Positions 1 through 7,284 of a stretch of 45,912 nucleotides of DNA are shown one piece after another (position 1 is the first letter of the stretch; every line of letters begins with the position of its first letter). The stretch covers positions 1 to 45,912 of the forward strand of contig JACKLO010000028.1 in the NCBI GenBank assembly GCA_024235915.1. Direction: 5' to 3'. A model generated the notes under the pieces. It was not told the origin of the DNA. It saw nothing but the letters and a program-made list of their open reading frames with translations, and ran no database searches. A program made the position numbers and the translations under genes. Origin of the DNA: Burkholderiaceae bacterium. Its GTDB lineage: Bacteria; Pseudomonadota; Gammaproteobacteria; Burkholderiales; Burkholderiaceae_C.

Positions 1-1
1 G

Positions 2-319
2 GCAGGCGAAGCGGCCGCCATCGCAGCGCACTTCGGCGGCGATGCGACGCTCTACCGCGCCTTTCGCGCCAGTTGCCTGCAGCAGTTTCCGGCCGACCTG
101 CGCGAAGGTGACGCGGCCGTCGCTTCTGACGATGCGCCAAGGCTGCGTCGCGTGGCACACAGCCTGAAGTCCGTGCTGCTGCTGTTGGGCGAGGAAGACG
201 CGTCCGCCACGGCACGGCGGCTGGAACACGCAGCCGAAGCCGCTGACTGGCCCGCCTGCCATGGGCCCTGGCAGGCGGTGTCGATCAGGTTGCGCCAGCT
301 GGTCGGCATCCCGGGCTGA
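2..319 (+). CDS. Hpt-domain phosphotransfer protein, C-terminal part (5' end outside window)
   Basis: The frame is open from the first complete codon to TGA at 317-319, giving 105 residues of a protein that begins upstream. It contains the histidine phosphotransfer signature RRVAHSLKSVLLLLG, where the His is the phospho-acceptor and the following Lys-Ser matches the usual HSLKG/S motif, then a helix AARRLEHAAE-like segment. Hpt domains relay phosphate between a hybrid kinase and a response regulator, and are often the last domain of a hybrid sensor kinase. This piece could be either such a C-terminus or a separate Hpt protein; the missing upstream part decides. It converges on the molybdenum hydroxylase gene. 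Confidence 0.75.
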   Translation, partial: AGEAAAIAAHFGGDATLYRAFRASCLQQFPADLREGDAAVASDDAPRLRRVAHSLKSVLLLLGEEDASATARRLEHAAEAADWPACHGPWQAVSIRLRQLVGIPG

Positions 320-356
320 GCCCCCGGGTCCCGGGCCGACCCGCCGGGAGGGCGTG

Positions 357-2678
357 TCAGCCGTGGAGTGCGCGCCAGACGGTCTCGCCCGTCAACGGCA
401 TCTGCATCCGCTCGGCCGCCTCGCCGCGACCCGCGCGCCGCAGCGCGTCGACCACCGCATTGACCACCGCCGGGGTCGCGCCGATGGTGCCCAATTCGCC
501 CACGCCCTTGGCGCCCAGCACGTTGGTCGTGCAGGGCACCGAGGTGTCGAAGACGGTCTTGAAGCCCAGGAAGCCGTCGGCACGCGGCATCGCGTAGTCC
601 ATGAAGCTGGCGCTGAGCTGCTGGCCGCTGTGCTCGTCGTAGACCACCGCCTCGCACAGCGCCTGGCCGATGCCCTGCACCGCACCGCCTTCGACCTGCC
701 CCTGCACGATCTGCGGGCTGACCACGCGGCCGATGTCGTTCACCGACGCGTAGGCCACCAGCTGCACCTCGCCGGTGGCCGGGTCGACCTCGACCTCGCA
801 CACATGGCAGCCGTTGGGCCAGCTGGGGGCGCCGGCGGTGGCGCCCTCCTCCACGGCAAAACCTTCGGGTCCCTGGCGCGCCGCCAGCTCGAACAGGCCG
901 ATGCCCAGGTCGGTGCCGGCCACGGTGTAGCGGCCGGCGGCGTATTCGATGTCGGCCGCTGGCGCCTCCAGCGCATCCGCGGCCAGTTCCTTGCCGCGTT
1001 CCACGCTCTTCTTCGCCGCCACGTGCACCGCGCCGCCGCCGGTGAACAGGCTGCGGCTGCCGGCGCTGCCGAAGCCGTTGGCGCGGTCGGTGTCACCCAT
1101 CAACACGCGGATGCGCTCGATCGGCACGCCGAAGGTGTCCACCGCCAGCTGCGCGTAGCTGGTGGCGATGCCCTGGCCCATGGGCATGGTCGCGGCGATC
1201 AGCTCGATGAAGCCGTCGGCGGTCACACGCACGGTGGCCTGTTCGACCAGCGCGTTGCCACCGGTCCATTCCAGGAAAGTCGCAATGCCGCGGCCGCGCA
1301 GCTTGCCGGCCGCCTTGGACGCCGCGGCGCGGGCCTCGAAGCCGGCCCAGTCCGACAGTTCCAGGCCCTGGTCGAGGATCTTCTCGAACTGCCCGACGTC
1401 GTAGACCTGCGCCATCGGGTTGGTGTAGGGCATCTGATCCGGGCGGATCATGTTGCGCCGGCGGATCTCGGCCGGATCGAGCCCGATCTTGGCCGCCGCC
1501 GCATCCAGCAGCCGCTCGGTGGTGTAGATGGCCTCGGGGCGGCCGGCACCGCGGTAGGCACCGGTGGCGCCTGTGTGCGTGAGCACCGTGGTGATGTGCA
1601 GGTCGATCAGCGGGATGTCGTAGATGCTGGTCGTGACCCAGGGCCCGATCAACAAGGCGATCAGCGCGCCGGTGGTGGTGGCGCTGGCGCCGATGTTGGC
1701 GATGGTGCGCGTGCGCAGCGCCAGCACCTTGCCGTTGGCGTCCAGCGCCAATTCGGCGTCGGTGACGAGGTCGCGCCCGTGCACGGCGTGCAGGAAGTCC
1801 TCCAGCCGCGTGGCCTGCCACTTGACCGGCCGGCCGAGTGCGCGCGCGGCGAATCCCAGCGCGATGTCCTCCGGGTAGATGCCCGTTTTCATGCCGAAGC
1901 CGCCACCGACGTCGCCCACCACGACGTGGATGTCCTCCGGCTTCATACCCAGCGCATCGGCCAGGCCGCCGCGCACGGCGCTGGGCATCTGGCTGGACAG
2001 GCGCACCTGCAGGCGGCTGTCGCGCATCTCGGCGAGCACGCTGCGCGGCTCCATCGGGCTGGGGGCCAGGCGCTGGTTGACGATGTGCAGCTGCACCGTG
2101 TGCGCGGCAGCCGCGAACGCGGCAGCCACCTCGGCCGGCTTGCCGTGGCGGGCCTCACCGCTGATGTTGTCGGGCAGCGCGTCCCAGACGCGGGGCGCGT
2201 CGGGCTGCAGCGCCATCACCGGGTCGGTGACAGACGGCAGCGGGTCGTAGTCGATGGCCAGCGCGTCGGCCGCGGCCTGGGCGGCGTCTCGCGTCTCGGC
2301 GACCACCAGCGCCACCGGCTCGCCCACGCAGCGCACCACCTCGTGGGCCAGTGCCCGCCGCGGCGCGGCCGCCATCGGCTCGCCGTCGGGCCGCTTGAAG
2401 GCCGGCGCCAGCGGGATCGGCTTGACACCGGCAGCCACCAGTTCGGCGCCGGTGTGCACGGCCAGCACGCCGGGCATCGCGCGCGCGCTGTCCACGTCGA
2501 TGGACACGATGCGGGCGTGCGCATGCGGCGAACGCACGAAGACGGCGAAGCTGCTGCCGGCGGGCGTGACGTCGTCGGTGAACTGGCCGCGACCGCGCAC
2601 CAGGGTCGGGTCCTCGATGCGGCGAACGGTGTGGCCGCTGCCGAAACGCAGCGTGTCGGGGGATTGCGGCGCGTTCAC
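357..2678 (-). CDS. Xanthine dehydrogenase-family molybdopterin-binding (large) subunit, CoxL form II-like
   Basis: This 773-residue protein is the catalytic Mo-pterin subunit of a molybdenum hydroxylase. Visible signatures are VGDVGGGFGMKTG (near residue 265), AYRGAGRPEA in the active-site loop, and GVGELGTIG near the C-terminus carrying the glutamate expected to activate water. AYRGAGR is the pattern of form II CoxL-like enzymes, not the AYRCSFR of true aerobic CO dehydrogenase, so the substrate is probably an aldehyde or N-heterocycle and is not assigned. The start is GTG at 2678, preceded by AGGAGG and overlapping the stop of the iron-sulfur subunit by four bases (GTGA), which implies translational coupling. 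No FAD (CoxM-type) subunit gene is adjacent. Confidence 0.88.
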   Translation of the reverse strand: MNAPQSPDTLRFGSGHTVRRIEDPTLVRGRGQFTDDVTPAGSSFAVFVRSPHAHARIVSIDVDSARAMPGVLAVHTGAELVAAGVKPIPLAPAFKRPDGEPMAAAPRRALAHEVVRCVGEPVALVVAETRDAAQAAADALAIDYDPLPSVTDPVMALQPDAPRVWDALPDNISGEARHGKPAEVAAAFAAAAHTVQLHIVNQRLAPSPMEPRSVLAEMRDSRLQVRLSSQMPSAVRGGLADALGMKPEDIHVVVGDVGGGFGMKTGIYPEDIALGFAARALGRPVKWQATRLEDFLHAVHGRDLVTDAELALDANGKVLALRTRTIANIGASATTTGALIALLIGPWVTTSIYDIPLIDLHITTVLTHTGATGAYRGAGRPEAIYTTERLLDAAAAKIGLDPAEIRRRNMIRPDQMPYTNPMAQVYDVGQFEKILDQGLELSDWAGFEARAAASKAAGKLRGRGIATFLEWTGGNALVEQATVRVTADGFIELIAATMPMGQGIATSYAQLAVDTFGVPIERIRVLMGDTDRANGFGSAGSRSLFTGGGAVHVAAKKSVERGKELAADALEAPAADIEYAAGRYTVAGTDLGIGLFELAARQGPEGFAVEEGATAGAPSWPNGCHVCEVEVDPATGEVQLVAYASVNDIGRVVSPQIVQGQVEGGAVQGIGQALCEAVVYDEHSGQQLSASFMDYAMPRADGFLGFKTVFDTSVPCTTNVLGAKGVGELGTIGATPAVVNAVVDALRRAGRGEAAERMQMPLTGETVWRALHG

Positions 2679-3169
2679 TTCGAGCCTCCTGCCATCGTGG
2701 TGGCTGCCTGCTTCACCGCGGCGACGATGTTGACGTAGCCGGTGCAGCGGCACAGGTTGCCTTCCAGCGCCTGCTGGATCTGCGCATCGCTCGGCATCGG
2801 GTTCTCGGCCAGCAGCGCGCAGGCGCTCATCACCATGCCTGGCGTGCAGAAGCCGCACTGCAGGCCATGGCAGGCGCTGAACGCGTCCTGCAGCGGGTGC
2901 AGCGGCGCGTCGGGCGCCGACAGCCCTTCGATGGTCGTCACCGCATGGCCACTGGCCTGCACCGCCAGCACGCTGCAGCTCTTGACCGCCTGGCCGTCGA
3001 GCAGCACGGTGCAGGCGCCGCACTGGCTGGTGTCGCAGCCCACATGGGTGCCGGTCAGGCCCAGCGGGCCGCGCAGCGTGTCGACGAGCAGCGCCCGCGG
3101 CTCGACGTCCAGGGTGTGCGCACGGCCGTTGACCGTGAGCGTGATCGTGGTGGGGGTGGTCGTCTCCAT
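2675..3169 (-). CDS. Molybdenum hydroxylase 2Fe-2S (small) subunit
   Basis: This 164-residue subunit carries both [2Fe-2S] clusters of a xanthine oxidase-family enzyme. The plant-ferredoxin-type cluster uses C45, C50, C53 (CDTSQCGAC) and C65. The second cluster uses C105, C108 (CGFC) and C140, C142 (CRC). It passes electrons from the Mo site of the downstream subunit to an acceptor. It starts 9 bases after the stop of the EgtB/SenA-like gene, with an AGGATGAG ribosome site overlapping that stop, so the genes are co-transcribed. Length is normal for CoxS/IorA-type subunits. Lack of a flavin subunit suggests a two-subunit enzyme that reduces a cytochrome or quinone, or a flavoprotein encoded elsewhere. 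Confidence 0.9.
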   Translation of the reverse strand: METTTPTTITLTVNGRAHTLDVEPRALLVDTLRGPLGLTGTHVGCDTSQCGACTVLLDGQAVKSCSVLAVQASGHAVTTIEGLSAPDAPLHPLQDAFSACHGLQCGFCTPGMVMSACALLAENPMPSDAQIQQALEGNLCRCTGYVNIVAAVKQAATTMAGGSK

Positions 3170-3178
3170 GGGCTCATC

Positions 3179-4396
3179 CTACCGCGCACAGCTGCGAAAG
3201 CCGGTGGGCAGGACATCATCGTCCACGCGTGCGAAGCGGCGCGCGCGTGGGTGCACGGCGCGCGCTGGCGTCAGCGCACACGCGCCACGCAAGACACCCC
3301 AGGCGCCCGGCTCGGCCGTGCTGCCCGGCAGCGGGTCGATCTCGCCGGGCGGGTCGGCATGGCCCGGAAAGGCGCGGGCCGAACCGGCCACCCATTCCAG
3401 CACCTCGCCCCAGACAAAGCCGCGCCGCAGGGCACCCACGGCGGCAGCCTCCCACTCGGCCTCCACCGGCAGCCGCCGCCCGGCCCAGGCACACCAGGCC
3501 AAGGCCTCGTGGCGGGTCACATGGGCCACGGCCGCGGCGGCGGGCACCTGCTGCAGCCGGCCGCGGCGCTGGACCACGGTGGCTGCACCCATCTGCTCCA
3601 CCCGCTGAGGCGCCCGACGCTGGGCGGCCTGCGCCCAGTCCCAGCCTGCCGGTGTCCACCAGTGCGGCTCGTCGTAGCCGCCGTCGGTCACGAACTCGGC
3701 GAATCGCGCCCAACTGACGGGGCGGCTGTCGATCTCGGTCTCCGGCAGCGGCACCGGATGCGCCCACCGTTCAGGTCCGGGCACCAGGCCGCCGCCCGGT
3801 CCGACTTGTGGTGACCCCAATGACCAGGTCTGCGCCGGCAGCCACAACGGCCCGGCATCGACGACACGGCGTTCGTCCGGCCAGGGCGCGTCGGCAACGT
3901 CCAGATGATCGGCCAGCACCGCCAGCGTCTCGGTGATCCGGTCCTCATGGCGCAGCGCCTGGCGATGCAGGTAGAGCGCCGTGTCGTGCTCGGGGGTGCC
4001 GGCCAGCAGGTCCAGCTGCTGCTCCAGCGTGTCGGCCATCCAGGCACGCACCTCGTCCGGCGGCGGCATGGGGGGCGCGACGCCACGGGTTTCAGCGTGG
4101 AAGCAGCGGTCACTGGCCGCTTCCGCCGGTGCCAGCCGTGGCCGGGTCGGATCACCGGCCTCGCCACGGCCGGCATGCACGTGGCGAAGGATCCACCAGT
4201 CGGCGTACCAGGCGGCGTGGCCGGCCAACCACAGCGCCGGCGGCATGCCGGCAGTGCCGCGCAGCGGGCCGGCGGGCGAGGCCTCGATGGCGGCCAACCA
4301 GCGCAGCGTGTGGTTGCGGGCGTCGATCAGCGCCAGCGACAGCCAGTCGCGGCCCGCGGATCGGGCGGCCGTGGGGTCGTCGACCGGTGCAACCAT
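3179..4396 (-). CDS. EgtB/SenA-like non-heme iron enzyme (DinB_2 plus formylglycine-generating-enzyme-type domain)
   Basis: The protein is about 405 residues. An N-terminal DinB-like helical half contains LAGHAAWYADWW and HRQALRHED, which together look like the three-histidine iron site of EgtB sulfoxide synthases. The C-terminal half is FGE-sulfatase/SUMF1-like (PVSWARFAEFV, RLPVEAEWEAAA, a final GFRSCAR). EgtB joins cysteine or gamma-glutamylcysteine to trimethylhistidine; SenA does the same with selenosugar to make selenoneine. From the N-terminal pattern LSLALIDARNHTLRWLA I favour the SenA side, from memory. No senB, senC, egtD or egtE is in the window. A TTG at 4411 is an alternative start; neither has a good ribosome site. 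It follows the response regulator by about 10-25 bases. Confidence 0.6.
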   Translation of the reverse strand: MVAPVDDPTAARSAGRDWLSLALIDARNHTLRWLAAIEASPAGPLRGTAGMPPALWLAGHAAWYADWWILRHVHAGRGEAGDPTRPRLAPAEAASDRCFHAETRGVAPPMPPPDEVRAWMADTLEQQLDLLAGTPEHDTALYLHRQALRHEDRITETLAVLADHLDVADAPWPDERRVVDAGPLWLPAQTWSLGSPQVGPGGGLVPGPERWAHPVPLPETEIDSRPVSWARFAEFVTDGGYDEPHWWTPAGWDWAQAAQRRAPQRVEQMGAATVVQRRGRLQQVPAAAAVAHVTRHEALAWCAWAGRRLPVEAEWEAAAVGALRRGFVWGEVLEWVAGSARAFPGHADPPGEIDPLPGSTAEPGAWGVLRGACALTPARAVHPRARRFARVDDDVLPTGFRSCAR

Positions 4397-4421
4397 CCTG
4401 CCGACGGTCAACAGACCGGCT

Positions 4422-5057
4422 CTAGTCGCCGACCAGGCCGTTGCGGATGGCGTAAACCGTCAGTTCCGCATTGTTGGCAAGCGCCAACTTCTCGAGCACA
4501 CGCGCCCGATAGACCGACACCGTCTTCGGGCTGAGGTTGAGCTCGTCGGCAATGTCCGACAGCCGCTTGCCACTGGCGATCAGCACCAGGGTCTGCAGTT
4601 CGCGGTCGGACAGCGTCTGGTGCTTGTTCTCCGGTGCCGGCGCGGTGAGGCTCTCCACCAGCATCTGCGCGATCTCCGGCGTCACGTACTTGCGGCCCTG
4701 GGCCACGGTGCGCACTGCCTGCACGATGAGCTGCGGGTCGCCACCCTTGTTGACGTAGCCGAAGGCACCGGCGCGCAAGGCGCGGATGGCGTACTGGTCC
4801 TCCGGGTACATGCTGACCACCAGCACCTTCACCGGCGAGCCCTCTTCCTTCAACGCATGCAGCACGTCCAGGCCGCTTCGGCCAGGCAGGTTGATGTCCA
4901 GCACCAGCACGTCGCAGCGTGTGCCGCGCATCAGGGTGCGCAGTTCGCCGTAGTCGCCGGCCTCGCCGACGACACGGATGTCGGCCGCGTCGCACAGCGT
5001 GTCGCGGATGCCACGCCGGATGAGGGCGTGGTCGTCGCAGAGGATCACGTCGGTCAT
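4422..5057 (-). CDS. NarL/LuxR-family response regulator
   Basis: This 211-residue protein has a receiver domain (acidic D8/D9 in CDDH, phospho-acceptor D54 in LVLDINLPG, K104 in YVNKGG) and a C-terminal LuxR-type helix-turn-helix (LSDRELQTLVLIASG to KTVSVYRARVLEKL, about residues 148-190). It should bind DNA when phosphorylated by the kinase encoded just upstream at 5080-6261. The ATG at 5057 was chosen because MTDVILCDDH is the usual beginning of such receivers; the frame extends upstream without domain content. The EgtB/SenA-like and molybdenum hydroxylase genes follow on the same strand with minimal gaps, so they are likely targets or partners. Confidence 0.93.
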   Translation of the reverse strand: MTDVILCDDHALIRRGIRDTLCDAADIRVVGEAGDYGELRTLMRGTRCDVLVLDINLPGRSGLDVLHALKEEGSPVKVLVVSMYPEDQYAIRALRAGAFGYVNKGGDPQLIVQAVRTVAQGRKYVTPEIAQMLVESLTAPAPENKHQTLSDRELQTLVLIASGKRLSDIADELNLSPKTVSVYRARVLEKLALANNAELTVYAIRNGLVGD

Positions 5058-5079
5058 GGGATTCGTCCCCAGGTGCGGT

Positions 5080-6261
5080 TCACAACGGCGTCCAGGCCGA
5101 CGGGTCGTGCCGGCGCTCGTGTGCGGGGGCCTCTGCTTCGTCGTCGGCGTCGACATCGGCCGTGGCCAGCGGGTCGCCCAGCGGCACCGACAGGATCAGG
5201 CTCGTGCCCCCGGCGCCGCTGACCACGTCCACCCAGCCGCCGACGGTGGAGGCGCGCTCGGTCAGCCCCCGCAGGCCGAAGCTGCGCTCCTTGGCGCGGT
5301 CGGCGTCGGTCAGACCGCGGCCGTCGTCTGTGACCTCCAGCGACAGCACACCCGCCCCCACCGCCAACTCGATGCGCACCCGCGTGGCTTGCGCGTGCTT
5401 GCTGACGTTGGTGAGCGCTTCCTGCGCCATGCGGTAGGCCACCAACGGCACCCCGGGTGGCAGGCTCAGGCTCTCGTGGCTGCTGTGGAACACACATTCA
5501 ACGCCGGTGCGGCGCTCGAAATTGCCCGCCATCCACTGCAGCGCCGCCACCAGGCCCTGCTCCAGGATGGCCGGGCGCAGGTTGTGCATGATGCGTTTGC
5601 TGGCGTCGATGGCGTGCGTCAGCAGCTCGATGGCCGCGGTGCTGCGCTGCTGCATCTCCGGCGTGGTGGCATGGCGGCGGATCCAGTCGAGGTCGAACTT
5701 GAGCGCCGTCAAGCTGCCGCCGACGTCGTCGTGGATCTCGCGCGCGATGTGGGTGCGCTCGTTGTCGATGCTGGTCTGCAGGTGGCGGGCCAGCGCCGCC
5801 AGTTGCTCGCGGCTGGACTGCAGGGCGCGGTCGGCCTCCACGTTGGCGCGCTTGGCCTCCGCCGCCTCGATGGCGTTTTCCACCGCCGGCGCCAGCCGGG
5901 CGAGGTTGGACTTCAGCAGGTAGTCGCTGGCGCCATTGCGCATGGCCTCGACCGCCGTGTCCTCGCCGATCTCGCCGGACACGAGGATGAACGGCAGGTC
6001 CAGCCGACGCTCTCGCAGCAGTCGCAGCGCTTCGATGCCGGAAAAGCCCGGCAGGTTGTAGTCGGAAAGCACCAGATCCCAGCGGTTGGCGGCGCCACCC
6101 CGGCGGTCCAGGGCGGATTCGAACTCCGCGCGCGTCTCCACCCGCCGGCAGTCCACCACCAGGCCGCCACGTTGCAGGTGCGCCAGCGCCAGCTCGTGGT
6201 CGAGCGCCGAATCCTCCAGGTGCAGCACGCGCAGCGGGCGGGTGGGGGTGGCTTGGGCCAT
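5080..6261 (-). CDS. Receiver-fused cytoplasmic sensor histidine kinase (HisKA_3 type)
   Basis: The protein has 393 residues and no membrane segment. Domain order is a receiver (D67 in LVLSDYNLPG, residues 10-125), a coiled-coil linker, a DegS/NarX-type dimerisation domain with phospho-acceptor H177 in REIHDDVGGSL, and an ATPase domain with N box EALTNVSKHAQ, G1 DDGRGL and G2 GLRGL. An N-terminal receiver in place of a sensor means its input is probably phosphotransfer from another kinase. Its partner is the NarL-type regulator 22 bases downstream. The start ATG at 6261 (MAQATPTRPLRVLHLEDS) is preferred to an upstream in-frame ATG with no domain content. It is divergent from the chemotaxis operon. 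Confidence 0.9.
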   Translation of the reverse strand: MAQATPTRPLRVLHLEDSALDHELALAHLQRGGLVVDCRRVETRAEFESALDRRGGAANRWDLVLSDYNLPGFSGIEALRLLRERRLDLPFILVSGEIGEDTAVEAMRNGASDYLLKSNLARLAPAVENAIEAAEAKRANVEADRALQSSREQLAALARHLQTSIDNERTHIAREIHDDVGGSLTALKFDLDWIRRHATTPEMQQRSTAAIELLTHAIDASKRIMHNLRPAILEQGLVAALQWMAGNFERRTGVECVFHSSHESLSLPPGVPLVAYRMAQEALTNVSKHAQATRVRIELAVGAGVLSLEVTDDGRGLTDADRAKERSFGLRGLTERASTVGGWVDVVSGAGGTSLILSVPLGDPLATADVDADDEAEAPAHERRHDPSAWTPL

Positions 6262-6322
6262 GTGCGCAGTATCGCGCACCACGCCAGGGCGGAATTGGCG
6301 CCGGTTTGCCGCCATGTTCCGC

Positions 6323-6350
6323 TAAAGCCCGGGGGGGGTGCTGCCGACAA
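6323..6350 (+). promoter_or_regulatory. Sigma-28 (FliA)-type promoter of the che operon
   Basis: TAAAGCCC at 6323-6330 and GCCGACAA at 6343-6350 match the flagellar consensus TAAA...GCCGATAA, with 16 bases between TAAA and the -10 element. Transcription would start near 6357, about 55 bases before the first che gene at 6411. It is the best match of five similar sites in this window. Confidence 0.7.
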
Positions 6351-6410
6351 TCCCAGGACGAACGCGGCCTGCCCCCTGGGGTGTGCCACCACGCCATCCG
6401 CGGAGAACCC

Positions 6411-6869
6411 ATGCTCAGCACACAACCCGTCGACGCACCGCCCGAGCGCATGCCCTTGCTGGCTGCCGCGGAAGTGCAGGACGACCTGCTCGTGGCCAGC
6501 AACGACCTGGACCGCCTGCAGCGCCTGCTGGGCGACGCCAGCGAGTCGCTGATCGGGCACTTCTACGCCGCCGCCGACCAGCTGCGCGAGGCGCTCAAGC
6601 GCACCGCCGATCACCCGGACCTGGACCTGCCCCAGCTGCACCGCACCATGGAACACGTGGCCGGTGCCATCACGGCCATGCAGTTCCAGGACCTGGCCTC
6701 GCAGCTGATCACGCACACCGGCCACCGCCTGCGCGGCTGCGCCGATCGCCTGGCCCGCGAGACCATGGGTGACGACGAGGACGGCCCCGCCGTCGTCGAA
6801 GACATCCCGCTGCGCCCCAACCCGGTCACCCAGGACGAGATGGACGCGGGCTCCATCGAGCTCTTCTGA
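6411..6869 (+). CDS. Small chemotaxis-associated protein with CheZ-like MQFQDL motif
   Basis: This 152-residue, largely helical protein is the first gene after the sigma-28-type promoter and lies 42 bases before cheY. The segment ITAMQFQDLASQLITHTGHRL resembles the QFQDLTGQ core of CheZ, where the Asp/Gln pair takes part in CheY-P dephosphorylation. It ends in an acidic tail (DEMDAGSIELF) that could dock on CheY, as the CheZ C-terminus does. It is shorter than CheZ (about 210 residues), so calling it a phosphatase is inference; a structural helper of the array is the alternative. ATG 6411 follows GGAGA; an upstream extension in the same frame has no support. Confidence 0.6.
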   Translation: MLSTQPVDAPPERMPLLAAAEVQDDLLVASNDLDRLQRLLGDASESLIGHFYAAADQLREALKRTADHPDLDLPQLHRTMEHVAGAITAMQFQDLASQLITHTGHRLRGCADRLARETMGDDEDGPAVVEDIPLRPNPVTQDEMDAGSIELF

Positions 6870-6911
6870 CTTCCGTCTGTCCACCGTACGAGATCCCCCG
6901 GAGAACCCACC

Positions 6912-7274
6912 ATGCATTCCATCCTTGCAGTCGACGACAGCGCCTCGATGCGCCAGATGGTGTCCTTCACGCTCAAGAACGCCGGCTTCAACGTCGTGGA
7001 GGCCGTCGATGGCCAGGACGCGTGGGAGAAGGCCTCGTCGCGTGACTTCAGCCTCGTGCTGACGGACCAGAACATGCCCCGCATGGACGGCATCAGCCTG
7101 ACCAAGCGGCTGCGCGAGAACCCCAAGTTCAAGGGCACGCCGATCCTGATCCTGACCACCGAGAGCAGCGACCAGATGAAGCAGGCCGGCCGCGCTGCGG
7201 GTGCCACCGGATGGCTGGTCAAGCCCTTCGACCCGGCCAAGCTGGTCGAGGTGATCGGCAAGGTCATCCGCTGA
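6912..7274 (+). CDS. cheY: Chemotaxis response regulator CheY
   Basis: This is a single receiver domain of 120 residues, the usual CheY length. The acid pocket is D8/D9 (VDDS), the phospho-acceptor D52 (LTDQNMPRMDG), the switch residues T82/T83 and the conserved lysine K104 (WLVKPFD). When phosphorylated by CheA it should bind the flagellar switch. It sits between the CheZ-like gene and cheA, 10 bases before cheA, with a GGAGAA ribosome site, so all three are one operon under the promoter at 6323. Confidence 0.96.
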   Translation: MHSILAVDDSASMRQMVSFTLKNAGFNVVEAVDGQDAWEKASSRDFSLVLTDQNMPRMDGISLTKRLRENPKFKGTPILILTTESSDQMKQAGRAAGATGWLVKPFDPAKLVEVIGKVIR

Positions 7275-7284
7275 AGGAGCCGAC

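Noticed and set aside
320..356. Terminator between the Hpt gene and the Mo subunit gene
   Set aside because: Only short CCCGGG-type palindromes are present and there is no T tract on either strand.
357..2678. True aerobic carbon monoxide dehydrogenase
   Set aside because: The active-site loop reads AYRGAGR, not AYRCSFR, and no CoxM gene is adjacent.
261..2738. 825-residue open frame on the plus strand opposite the Mo subunit
   Set aside because: It is the mirror of a strongly conserved gene; its His/Arg/Gly-rich translation has no domain and results from high GC at codon position 3.
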